Shown here piece by piece: positions 24,645 through 32,028 of a stretch of 41,662 nt of DNA. The position numbers and the translations under genes were made by a program. Below the pieces are notes generated by a model that made no database searches, was not told where the DNA came from, and saw only the letters and a program-made list of their open reading frames with translations. This stretch comes from Streptomyces triticirhizae (GTDB lineage Bacteria; Actinomycetota; Actinomycetes; Streptomycetales; Streptomycetaceae): positions 1 to 41,662 of the forward strand of contig NZ_RFFJ01000030.1 in NCBI RefSeq assembly GCF_003696235.1, in the 5' to 3' direction. Position 1 is the stretch's first letter, and each line of letters begins with the position of its first letter.

Positions 24645-25244
24645 ATGGAGGAGCCGGGCGTTCGGGCGCGGCAACGGGAGCAGACCCGGCGGGCGCTGCT
24701 GCGGGAGGCGGAGCGGCTCTTCGCCGAACGCGGCTACGCCGCCGTCGGGTTGGCGGAGCTGGTCAGCGCGGCCGGGGTGACCAAGGGCGCGCTCTACCAC
24801 CACTTCCCGGGCGGCAAGGCCGACCTCTTCCGGGCCGTCCTCGCCGAGGTGCAACGGCAGGTCGGCGAGCGGGTGGCGGCCGCAGCGGAGGCCAAGGCGG
24901 ACGCCTGGGAGCAACTGGTCGCCGGCTGCGAGGAGTTCCTGGCCGCCGCCACGGCACCCGGCACGGAGCGCGTCATGCTGGTGGACGGCCCGGCCGTGCT
25001 CGGCTGGGCCGAGTGGCGCGCGATGGACGAGGCCGCCTCCGCGCGCCACCTCGGCGAGGCGCTGACCGCCCTGGTCGAGGCGGGCCGCATAGCCCCGCAG
25101 CCCGTCGCGCCGCTCGTTCACCTGCTGTCCGGGGCGATGAACGAGGCGGCGCTCTGGCTGGCCTCCGCCGCCTCCGGGCCCGAGGACCTGGCCGCCACCA
25201 CGGCCGCGCTGCGCCGGATGCTCCGGGCGCTGCGCGCCGACTGA
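24645..25244 (+). CDS. TetR-family transcriptional regulator
   Basis: This 199-residue repressor has an N-terminal TetR helix-turn-helix (about 9-58): QTRRALLREAERLFAERGYAAVGLAELVSAAGVTKGALYHHFPGGKADLF. The C-terminal ligand domain is helical and Ala-rich. GAGGGGAG at 24631-24638 supports the ATG. It is divergent from the VOC gene with a pair of palindromes between them, so it probably represses both. The ligand is unknown. Its 3' end is convergent with the cyclodipeptide synthase gene. Confidence 0.92.
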   Translation: MEEPGVRARQREQTRRALLREAERLFAERGYAAVGLAELVSAAGVTKGALYHHFPGGKADLFRAVLAEVQRQVGERVAAAAEAKADAWEQLVAGCEEFLAAATAPGTERVMLVDGPAVLGWAEWRAMDEAASARHLGEALTALVEAGRIAPQPVAPLVHLLSGAMNEAALWLASAASGPEDLAATTAALRRMLRALRAD

Positions 25245-25255
25245 CGGCGCGCGGC
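25229..25255. terminator. Terminator hairpin shared by convergent TetR and CDPS genes
   Basis: GCTGCGCGCCG (25229-25239) pairs with CGGCGCGCGGC (25245-25255) at 10 of 11 positions. The TetR stop codon lies in the loop, so the hairpin serves both converging messages in the 12-base gap. Confidence 0.55.
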
Positions 25256-25256
25256 G

Positions 25257-26012
25257 TCAGGCGGACTGGACGGGCCGGACCGTGGCGTAGCCCTGCCCGG
25301 GCCCCGGCCGGAGCAGGGACTTGCCGGAGAAGACCAACTCCGCCAGCGGCAGCGGCCGATGGTAGAAGTTCAGCGAGGTCGGCGCGCCGAAGATCTCCGC
25401 CGAGGCCAGGAAGAACGGCAGCTCGGCGAGGAGATACCGCACGGCCCGCCGCAGGCGCTCGGTGGTGAACGGCCCCTCGAACCCCTTGAGCGTCAGCACC
25501 TCCCGGCTCATCTCCGCGCAGGTGTCCCACAGGACCTCGTCCTCGGCCAGCGCCTCCTCGCACTCCACCAGCCGCTCCCGGTAGACGGGATGGGGCACCA
25601 GCTCCGACATCCGGTGCAGGCCGTCGCCGGCCCGCCGCCCGCCGACGCTGTCCCAGGCCCGGGTGACGCGGTTGTGGAGCACGTTGGTCTCGGCGCGCGC
25701 CTTTCTCGCCGCGCGCCGCGCGTCGTAGTCGAGGGCCAGATAGGTGTGCTCCAGCGCGGAGTCCGGCACGACGACGTCGACGCGGGCGAACTCCGCGCGG
25801 AGCCAGTCGAGCAGGACGGCCAGCCGCGCCTCGTTGAAGTAGCTGTTCCCCGGGCTCACCCCGAACACCACGTGCTGCCGCAGCTCCCAGACCGCGCCAC
25901 ACGCCTCCGAGAACGGCTCGACGACAAACGAACGCCGGTGTAATCGCGGCCGGTTCGCGGCACCCGGCCCGTTCCGGTCCGCGCCGCCGGTCGCGTCCCC
26001 GTGGGCCGCCAT
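25257..26012 (-). CDS. tRNA-dependent cyclodipeptide synthase (AlbC-like, NYH type)
   Basis: This enzyme uses two aminoacyl-tRNAs to make a cyclic dipeptide. The 251-residue product keeps all AlbC landmarks at the right spacing. The nucleophile Ser53 is in GVSPGNSYF, with Asn56. Tyr193 and Glu197 lie in RYLLAELPFF, and Tyr217-His218 in NFYH, placing it in the NYH subfamily. The ATG at 26012 shares its A with the TGA of the ligase gene, so they are coupled. A GTG 9 bases upstream is an alternative. The amino acids used cannot be deduced. No cyclodipeptide oxidase or P450 gene is nearby. Confidence 0.93.
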   Translation of the reverse strand: MAAHGDATGGADRNGPGAANRPRLHRRSFVVEPFSEACGAVWELRQHVVFGVSPGNSYFNEARLAVLLDWLRAEFARVDVVVPDSALEHTYLALDYDARRAARKARAETNVLHNRVTRAWDSVGGRRAGDGLHRMSELVPHPVYRERLVECEEALAEDEVLWDTCAEMSREVLTLKGFEGPFTTERLRRAVRYLLAELPFFLASAEIFGAPTSLNFYHRPLPLAELVFSGKSLLRPGPGQGYATVRPVQSA

Positions 26013-27625
26013 CAGGTCCACCGACCGCTGCCGGGAGGCTCGGTCTCCCCGAGGTGGCGCCGCCGCAGCTCCTCCCGGACGATCTTCCCGGTGCCGGTGC
26101 GCGGCATGGCGTCGGACGCGATCACGACCGGCTTCGCCAGCGCGGGCAGCCCACGCGTCGCCCCGGCCCAGCTCGCCTCGTCGAGCGTGCCGTCGGGCGT
26201 GGCGACGACGGGAACCGGCGGCCCGTCGGGCACCGTCAGCAGGGCCACGTCGTGCCCCTTCGGCAGGCGGTCGACGAGGATGTCCTCCTGTTCCAGGCAG
26301 CTCATGCCGGGGACGTGGTTGACCTCCCGGTCGAGGAGCCGCAGGCTGCCGGTCCTGCTTCTGATGCCGATGTCACCGGTGTTCCACCACTCGCCCCTGA
26401 CCTTCTCCTCCCAGCGTTCGGGCTCGCCGTAGTAGCCGACGCACCGCGCCCTGGTGCGCGCCAGGACCAGCCCCGGCCGGCCGTCGGGCACCGGCGCGAA
26501 CGTCTTCGGGTCCACGACCTTCAGCTGGGTGAACCCGGGCATCGGCCGCCCGACCTTCCGTGGCCCAGGCAGCTCGTCGCGCCGCCGGTTCGCGGTGCGG
26601 CGCGAGATGAACGTCATCCCCATGCCACCGGTCTCCGACTGCCCGTAGCCCTCCCGCCACACGGGGAACCGGTGGCGGGACGCGTTGAGGAAGGTGCGGA
26701 TGATCGGCCAGCGCACCGCGTCGAAGTTGCCCACGAACATCCGCACCGAGGCGAAGGCCCGGCTCCGCCGGTCGTCGGCGAGCCCTTCCAGACGGGCGTA
26801 GTCGATCGGCAACGCCTCGATCACCGTGGGCCGGTGCCGCTCGAAGAGCGGCCCGACGACCTGGGGATCGCTCTCGCTCATCACCAGGACCTTGGTCGGC
26901 GCCAGGGTCAGCACCGAGTAGATCCAGGTGAACGCGCGGGCGTGCACATACGGGCAGAACATGGCCACCGTGTCGTTCCGCCGGAACGTGATCGGCGGCA
27001 GATGGCGGCACTCCAGCCGGGCCATCTGCCCCTGGAGCTTCTCCGGGGTGTACATGATCAACTTCGGCACGCCCGTCGTTCCCGACGTGTGGGTGAGCAT
27101 CATCAGTTCGTCGTCGGGGCGCGGGTCCGGGGCCGGATCGGCGCTCCCGTACAGCTCGGCGAAGGGCGTCGCGCCCGGCACGCCCCCGTCGAGCGACACG
27201 GTGCGCTCCGCGAAGGAGGTCAGCGACTCCCCGCCGTTCCCCTCCCTGGACAGCAGCCTCCGGTTGCTGACCAGCAGCTTCGGCTCGGTCCGCCGCAGCA
27301 GCGCCAGCGCCGGGTCGGTGGGGAGCAGACCCGACAGCATGACGGGAACCGCGCCGATCCTGATCCCGGCGGCGGCGAGCAGGAGGCAGTCGAGATGGTT
27401 GTCCTTGTACACCGCGAACCGGTCGCCACGGCGAACTCCCGCCGCGTGCAGGGCGCCAGCGGCGTCGCGCACACACTGGGCCATCGCCTCGATGTCGAGC
27501 ACCCGCTGGCCGGCCGGATCGATGTCGAAGGGGCGGTCGAGACGGAAGACCATCGGCTTCCCGAACTCCGCCCTACGGTCGAGGAGAAGCCCAAGACCGG
27601 ACTTCCACAACTGCATGGTGCGCAC
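26012..27625 (-). CDS. Adenylate-forming acid-CoA ligase/synthetase
   Basis: This is a class I adenylating enzyme (537 residues) that activates a carboxylic acid as acyl-AMP, usually for CoA transfer. It has the P-loop THTSGTTGVPK (about 178-188), YGQSETGG, WWNTGDIG and the C-terminal catalytic Lys in PRTGTGKIVREEL. No carrier-protein domain is fused. The start is the GTG at 27625, with GGGGG 6 bases upstream. An ATG 9 bases in is an alternative. Its stop overlaps the cyclodipeptide synthase start, which implies matched amounts and a shared pathway. It might supply an acyl group for decoration, or activate an unusual substrate. Both ideas are inference. Confidence 0.9.
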   Translation of the reverse strand: MRTMQLWKSGLGLLLDRRAEFGKPMVFRLDRPFDIDPAGQRVLDIEAMAQCVRDAAGALHAAGVRRGDRFAVYKDNHLDCLLLAAAGIRIGAVPVMLSGLLPTDPALALLRRTEPKLLVSNRRLLSREGNGGESLTSFAERTVSLDGGVPGATPFAELYGSADPAPDPRPDDELMMLTHTSGTTGVPKLIMYTPEKLQGQMARLECRHLPPITFRRNDTVAMFCPYVHARAFTWIYSVLTLAPTKVLVMSESDPQVVGPLFERHRPTVIEALPIDYARLEGLADDRRSRAFASVRMFVGNFDAVRWPIIRTFLNASRHRFPVWREGYGQSETGGMGMTFISRRTANRRRDELPGPRKVGRPMPGFTQLKVVDPKTFAPVPDGRPGLVLARTRARCVGYYGEPERWEEKVRGEWWNTGDIGIRSRTGSLRLLDREVNHVPGMSCLEQEDILVDRLPKGHDVALLTVPDGPPVPVVATPDGTLDEASWAGATRGLPALAKPVVIASDAMPRTGTGKIVREELRRRHLGETEPPGSGRWT

Positions 27626-27691
27626 CCGTTCCCCCTTTTTTCTCCGGAATGAACGCGACGGCCCGAGCGGCTGCCGGTGAAGCGTTTCGGG

Positions 27692-28417
27692 TTATTCCCT
27701 GTGGGCGCTGAGAAGAAGACTCGGCGGGCTCTTCAACAGCCGCTCCAGACGGGCGTCATCGGCGCCCGAAGAGTCGGAGCACACCATTTCCTCCCAGGTG
27801 ACCCGGGTGAATCCGGCGGATTCCACGGCCCGTTCGAGGGTTTCCGGGAGCCAGTGGTGCACGCGCAACGAGGCGGGCGGAGTCACGGGAATGGTGATCG
27901 TGTAGGGATCTCCCTCGCCGAGGTGCGCCGGGCGGTCCACGAGGAAACCGAAGTCCCGCACCACCTCCGGCTCGCACCGCGCGTTCCCGACATAGGCGAG
28001 GAGCCTGCCACCGGGCGCCAGCTGGGAGCCGATCCGCCGACACATGGCGTCCAACGTCGTCCTACTGTCCGCGTAGTGGAGCACGTTCACGGCGATGACC
28101 AGGTCGAACGGGCCCAGCTCCGGCATCGTCGCCACATCGTGCACCTGGTAGTCGATCCCCAGCGGCCGCGCCTCGTCGGCGGCCTCGGCCAACCGGATCA
28201 TCTCGGCCGATGAGTCCGTCCCCACCACCTGCTCGGCGCCCAACTCGGCCACCATCCGCGCATAGTGGCCGTCACCGCAGCCCACGTCGAGGACCCGTTT
28301 TCCGCGCACCGGTCCCAGGGCGCGCAGGAACGAGGGGAACTCCAGGTTTTCGCGGAGGAATCCGATGGCCTTCTCGATATCGGCGAGTCGTGCGGCAAGC
28401 GTGTCGTACTGCGTCAC
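27692..28417 (-). CDS. Class I SAM-dependent methyltransferase
   Basis: This 241-residue Rossmann-fold methyltransferase has motif I VLDVGCGDGHYARMV, an acidic residue after strand 2 (VVGTDSS), motif II/III FDLVIAVNVLHYA and LAPGGRLLAYV. The GTG at 28417 has GGGAGGGG just upstream. An upstream extension of the frame is spurious. It is the first gene of the cyclodipeptide operon, 66 bases before the ligase, and probably methylates the cyclodipeptide or the acid partner. N-, O- or C-methylation cannot be distinguished. Confidence 0.88.
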   Translation of the reverse strand: MTQYDTLAARLADIEKAIGFLRENLEFPSFLRALGPVRGKRVLDVGCGDGHYARMVAELGAEQVVGTDSSAEMIRLAEAADEARPLGIDYQVHDVATMPELGPFDLVIAVNVLHYADSRTTLDAMCRRIGSQLAPGGRLLAYVGNARCEPEVVRDFGFLVDRPAHLGEGDPYTITIPVTPPASLRVHHWLPETLERAVESAGFTRVTWEEMVCSDSSGADDARLERLLKSPPSLLLSAHRE

Positions 28418-28816
28418 CGTAGCCCCTCCCTGTGACCAAGGGGCATCCACTCTCGCATACGGTCCTGAGCGCGGCCAGTGGGCGGCACATCCCCTGCGAA
28501 CAACCTCAACGAACGAGCACATGCGGAATGGCGTAAAGCCGGTGGGTACCCTGGACGGCCGTTTCTCCTTCTGTGCCCTGTTGTTTCCCGGTTTTCGTGG
28601 CGAGGGCCCATGGTGCCGCTGGGGACGATGGTGCGAACGGTTCCGGTGGGACGGCTGGGGCGACGGGACCCGGCCCCCGCCCGGATCGTTCCGAGACACG
28701 CCGACAACGCGGCGCCGTCACGCCGTTCGTCGTCCCGGGCCGGGCGGCGCCGGGTTTCGCGGGGGGCGGAACGTTCGCACCGTTCCTCCTCCGGCTCCCG
28801 CTCCTACCCTGGGAGG
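28418..28816. other. Gene-free divergent intergenic region
   Basis: These 399 bp separate the methyltransferase (minus) from the PopR/ClgR-like gene (plus). No credible gene is present. Isolated GCGAAC (28633-28638) and GTTCGC (28773-28778) half-sites resemble halves of ClgR-type boxes but do not form a full site. A -10-like TACCCT at 28805-28810 lies 6 bases before the GTG of the regulator. Confidence 0.5.
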
Positions 28817-29380
28817 GTGAGCAGCAGCCAAGCGCCAGAACCAGCCCGCGTCCGCGACCGTTCCGCCGCCGGAGCACGGCACGGGATCGGCTTTCTGCGC
28901 CCGGTGCCCGCCCCGGGCCGGGTCCGCGAGCCGCTCTGGCGGCACGTGGTGGGCGAGGTGCTCCGCCGCGAACGCCTCGCGCGCGGGCGGACGTTGAAGG
29001 ACGTCGCCGAGGACGCGCGGATCTCGATGCCGTATCTCTCCGAGGTGGAGCGGGGCCGCAAGGAGGCGTCGTCCGAGGTGCTGGCGGCGGCCGCGCAGGC
29101 CCTCGGGCTGCGGCTCGCCGACCTGTTGGCCCTGGCCCACGCACGGCTCGCGCCGGAGACCGGCCTCGCGCTGGGGACCGGCCTCGTGCCGGAGGCGCCC
29201 GAACGCGCCGTCAGCGACGCGCCGTTGGGCGACGCGCCCGCGCCAGCGGAGCGGCCGGCGGACCAACCCGCCGCCGAGGAGCCGGCCGACGGGCGCGCCA
29301 CCTCCCTGTTCGACCCGTGCCACCGCGCGGCCGGCACCGCCCCGCCGCTCGGCGGCGGCGCGGTGCTGCTCGCGGCCTGA
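28817..29380 (+). CDS. popR: XRE regulator of Clp proteases (PopR/ClgR-like)
   Basis: This 187-residue activator of clp genes has the helix-turn-helix at about 40-105 (LWRHVVGEVLRRERLARGRTLKDVAEDARISMPYLSEVERGRKEASSEVLAAAAQALGL), typical of ClgR/PopR. A Pro/Ala-rich tail ends VLLAA. In Streptomyces PopR the two terminal alanines are a ClpP degradation signal, and they are conserved here. GGGAGG abuts the GTG directly, too close for a ribosome site. With TACCCT 6 bases upstream, the mRNA is probably leaderless. It converges on two clpP genes, which supports the PopR assignment. ClgR is the alternative. Confidence 0.8.
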   Translation: MSSSQAPEPARVRDRSAAGARHGIGFLRPVPAPGRVREPLWRHVVGEVLRRERLARGRTLKDVAEDARISMPYLSEVERGRKEASSEVLAAAAQALGLRLADLLALAHARLAPETGLALGTGLVPEAPERAVSDAPLGDAPAPAERPADQPAAEEPADGRATSLFDPCHRAAGTAPPLGGGAVLLAA

Positions 29381-29389
29381 CCGGCCGAA

Positions 29390-29421
29390 CCCGGCGCCGG
29401 GCGCCCGCGCTACGCCGGGCG
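29390..29421. terminator. Weak hairpins between convergent popR-like and clpP genes
   Basis: A palindrome CCCGGCGCCGGG (29390-29401) and a 6-bp stem CGCCCG/CGGGCG (29402-29407 with 29416-29421) fill the 29-bp convergent gap and overlap the clpP stop. Confidence 0.35.
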
Positions 29422-30012
29422 TTGCCTGCGGCTCAGCACATGGTCGGCCAGGCCGTACTCCACGGCCTCCCGCGCCGTGAACACCCGGTCGCGGTCCATG
29501 TCGGCGCGGAGCTTCGCCACGTCGTGGCCGGTGTGGTGGGCGAGCACCTCCTCCATCTGGCCCCTGATGCGCAGCATCTCCTTGGCCTGGATGGCCAGAT
29601 CGGCCACCGTGCCCTGCCGCCCGCCGCTGACCGGCTGGCCCAGCAGCACCCGCGCGTGGTCCAACACGGCCCGCCGCCCCTGCTCCCCTGCCGCCAGCAG
29701 CACGGCGGCCGACGAGGCGGCCTGGCCCACGCAGTACGTCGCGATCGGCGCGTTGATGAACGACATCGTGTCGTAGATCGCCATCAGCGAGGTGGGCGAG
29801 CCGCCGGGGGAGTTGAGGTAGATCGAGATCTCCCGGTCGGGGCTCACCGACTCCAGGTGGAGCAGCTGCGCGATGACCACGTTGGCCACCCCGTCGTCGA
29901 TCTCCGTGCCCAGGAAGATCACCCGGTCCGACAGCAGCCGGCTGTAGATGTCGAAGGCCCGCTCACCGTTCGGGGTGCGCTCGACCACCGTGGGAATCGT
30001 GTACTGACCCAT
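29410..30012 (-). CDS. clpP: ClpP-family subunit with catalytic His replaced by Gly (ClpP4-like)
   Basis: This 200-residue ClpP-fold protein is the second gene of a two-gene operon. The Ser region is present ([11 protein letters not shown]) and so is the Asp region ([21 protein letters not shown]). The segment that should read MIHQP is LLGQP, so the triad His is missing. The codon is GGC. The subunit is therefore probably inactive by itself and may serve as a structural or regulatory partner of the upstream ClpP in a mixed ring. Its ATG lies one base after the upstream stop. By order next to a PopR-like gene it corresponds to the clpP3-clpP4 pair. Confidence 0.9.
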   Translation of the reverse strand: MGQYTIPTVVERTPNGERAFDIYSRLLSDRVIFLGTEIDDGVANVVIAQLLHLESVSPDREISIYLNSPGGSPTSLMAIYDTMSFINAPIATYCVGQAASSAAVLLAAGEQGRRAVLDHARVLLGQPVSGGRQGTVADLAIQAKEMLRIRGQMEEVLAHHTGHDVAKLRADMDRDRVFTAREAVEYGLADHVLSRRQRPA

Positions 30013-30013
30013 C

Positions 30014-30637
30014 TCAGAACCCCGTCCTGCGCTGCGAGTCCGGGCGGACGTCGGCGAGCGAGGTCACCACCCGGTCGATCATCCCGTACTCCCTGGCCTC
30101 CTCGGCCGTGAACCAGCGGTCCCGGTCCCCGTCCCGCGCGATGGTCTCCACGCTCTGGCCGGTGTGCTCGGCGGTGATCCGCTCGATCGTCCGCTTGGTG
30201 AACTCCAGGTTCTCCGCCTGGATCGCGATGTCCGCCGTCGAACCGCCGATCCCGGCGGACGGCTGGTGCATCATGATCCGCGCGTTGGGCAGCGCGTACC
30301 GCTTGCCCGGCGCGCCCACCGTCAGCAGGAACTGGCCCATGCTGCCCGCGAACCCCATCACCAACGTGGCCACGTCGTTGGGGATGAGCCGCATCACGTC
30401 ATAGATCGCGAGCCCCGCCGTGACCGAGCCGCCCGGGCTGTTGACGTAGAGCCGGATGTCGTTGCGGGGGTCCTCGGCGGACAGCAACAGCAGCTGCGCG
30501 CAGACCCGGTTGGCGGAGACCTCGTCCACCTGCGTCCCCAGGAACACGATCCGCTGCGTCAACAGCCGCGCGTTCAGATCGTCGTCGAACCGCGTCGCCT
30601 GGGTCTCCCCCTCGGCCGCGGTGACCGGTGGCGTCAT
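30014..30637 (-). CDS. clpP: ATP-dependent Clp protease proteolytic subunit (ClpP3-like)
   Basis: This 207-residue serine peptidase has the complete triad: Ser in [11 protein letters not shown], His in RIMMHQP, and Asp in [22 protein letters not shown]. The hydrophobic N-terminal segment and [20 protein letters not shown] are canonical. GGAGGAG selects the ATG at 30637, and a longer frame upstream is spurious. It is coupled to the His-less subunit downstream. It forms a barrel protease fed by Clp ATPases. Control by the neighbouring PopR-like activator is likely. Confidence 0.93.
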   Translation of the reverse strand: MTPPVTAAEGETQATRFDDDLNARLLTQRIVFLGTQVDEVSANRVCAQLLLLSAEDPRNDIRLYVNSPGGSVTAGLAIYDVMRLIPNDVATLVMGFAGSMGQFLLTVGAPGKRYALPNARIMMHQPSAGIGGSTADIAIQAENLEFTKRTIERITAEHTGQSVETIARDGDRDRWFTAEEAREYGMIDRVVTSLADVRPDSQRRTGF

Positions 30638-30734
30638 CACACTCCTCCTCCACTGCCTCCGGCGCCCCCATCGGGAACGCCGTCCACCCCACCCACCCTG
30701 CGCCCCCACCCCGCCCCGCGTCCCCCGTCTCGCC

Positions 30735-30754
30735 CTCCAGCAGATCTGCCGGAG
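30735..30754. promoter_or_regulatory. Palindrome upstream of the clpP pair
   Basis: CTCCAGCAGATCTGCCGGAG is a 20-bp inverted repeat with one mismatched pair, extendable by one C/G pair each side. It lies about 100 bp before the first clpP start and just after the msrA terminator, where an operator would be expected. Whether the PopR-like protein uses it is unknown. Confidence 0.45.
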
Positions 30755-30779
30755 GCAGAGCGGCGCCCCCGCGCACGCG

Positions 30780-30831
30780 TGAGCCCCCGGTTCGCGTCCG
30801 CCGAAGGAGGCGGACGGACACCGGGGGCTCA
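30780..30831 (-). terminator. Bipartite terminator of the divergent MsrA gene
   Basis: An outer perfect 12-bp stem, TGAGCCCCCGGT with ACCGGGGGCTCA (30780-30791 and 30820-30831), encloses an inner perfect 8-bp stem CGTCCGCC/GGCGGACG (30795-30802 and 30809-30816). It begins 27 bases after the msrA stop and insulates the clpP promoter. Confidence 0.8.
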
Positions 30832-30857
30832 GCGGTGCGCTCGTGGCGGGTGGTGGT

Positions 30858-31502
30858 CTAGTCGACGGGGCAGGCCAGGCCCGTGCCGCCGAGGCCGCAG
30901 TAGCCGCGCGGGTTGCGGTCGAGGTACTGCTGGTGCCGTTCCTCGGCCGGGTAGAACGGGAAGTCCGCCTCGGCCACGATCTCCGTGGTGATGGGGCCGT
31001 ATCCGGCCTCGGTGAGGATCTTCTGGTACGTCTCCCGGGTCTCCTCGGCCGCCTCGCGCTGGGCGGGGGAGCGGTGGAAGACCAGCGAACGGCAGTGGGT
31101 GCCGATGTCGTTGCCCTGCCGCATCCCCTGGGTCGGGTCGTGGCCCTCCCAGAACACGCGCAGCAGGGTCCGGTAGGACACCTTCGCCGGGTCGAACACC
31201 GCGCGCACGGTCTCGGCGTGGCCGGTGCGGCCGGAGGCGACCTCGTCGCTGATGGGGTGCCGCGTCGTGCCGCCCTGGAAGCCGGTCACCGTGGTCCACA
31301 CCCCCTCCGTTCGCCAGAAGCGCCGCTCCGCGCCCCAGAAGCAGCCCATCGCGAACTCCGCGATCTCGAAGCCCTCCGGGTAGGGCCCGAGCACCGGAGT
31401 GCCGAGCACGCGGTGCCGCTCGGGGATGGTGAACATCGGCTCGGAACGTCCGGGTAACGCCTCCTCGGGAGTGGGCAGGCGGTGGGTCAGGTCGGTCAGC
31501 AT
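30858..31502 (-). CDS. msrA: MsrA-family protein lacking both substrate tyrosines
   Basis: The 214-residue product belongs to the peptide methionine sulfoxide reductase A family. Catalytic Cys54 is in [11 protein letters not shown] and Glu97 in GHAETV. The C-terminal recycling cysteines are in [15 protein letters not shown]. The two tyrosines that hold the sulfoxide in classic MsrA are replaced: Ser85 in HPISDE, and Cys137 in GTHCRS where GTQYRS is usual. Its substrate or redox role may therefore differ. GAGGAAG precedes the ATG. A canonical paralogue lies at 34110-34766. Confidence 0.88.
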   Translation of the reverse strand: MLTDLTHRLPTPEEALPGRSEPMFTIPERHRVLGTPVLGPYPEGFEIAEFAMGCFWGAERRFWRTEGVWTTVTGFQGGTTRHPISDEVASGRTGHAETVRAVFDPAKVSYRTLLRVFWEGHDPTQGMRQGNDIGTHCRSLVFHRSPAQREAAEETRETYQKILTEAGYGPITTEIVAEADFPFYPAEERHQQYLDRNPRGYCGLGGTGLACPVD

Positions 31503-31653
31503 CGTCGGCGCTTCCTCAAGTCCTCGACGGCGGTGGCCCGTTCACGGCACGCGGTCCGCTCACGACACCGAGGGACCAAACGGCCCCAGCCCCTTCCCTA
31601 CCCGCCCCCAACCCCCCACACCACCACCTTTTCGGCCGGAGGTGGGTGACCCG

Positions 31654-31998
31654 TCACGGACGCGGCTCGGGTGCGAGCGGCGCCGAGCCGGGCCCGTCCT
31701 GCGCGGGCCGAGTCCGGGGCGCCCGTCGGGTCGGGCCGTTCATGGCGCGCGCGGCGTTGTCGATGAGTTCCTTGTAGGTCACCACCTCGACGCGGTTCAC
31801 ATGGGAGTTCAGCCGACGGAACGTGTCGCTGATCTCCGTTTCACTCACCTCGGGATGCGGTGCCGGATGCCCGATCAGAACGGTCGCACTCGCGCGGCGC
31901 GTCTCGATACCGAACTCCTCGCGTATCGCATCAAGCGCTCGCCGGAGGTCCAACTCGCTCGCGGCAGGGTCCTCCGCAACGCGGCGGAGTGACTCCAA
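31654..31998 (-). pseudogene. Possible Shedu (DUF4263)-like C-terminal fragment
   Basis: This 114-codon open frame includes ASATVLIGHPAPH and FRRLNSHVNRVEVVTYKELIDNAARAM. These resemble the last strands and the TYDEL-type helix of DUF4263/Shedu nucleases, while the nuclease core is absent. The only start is a TTG directly abutting GGAGGGG, which is poor. It is in the same frame as the membrane-protein gene upstream, 11 sense codons after that gene's TAG. It could be a remnant, or a readthrough tail of that protein. The assignment rests on motif memory only. Confidence 0.4.
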
Positions 31999-32028
31999 CC
32001 CCTCCCAGCGGCGCCCGAGTTCGGCCTT

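Noticed and set aside
30780..30831. GTTCGC in this region as a ClgR/PopR box
   Set aside because: The half-site lies inside the msrA terminator stem and lacks a matching second half at the right distance.
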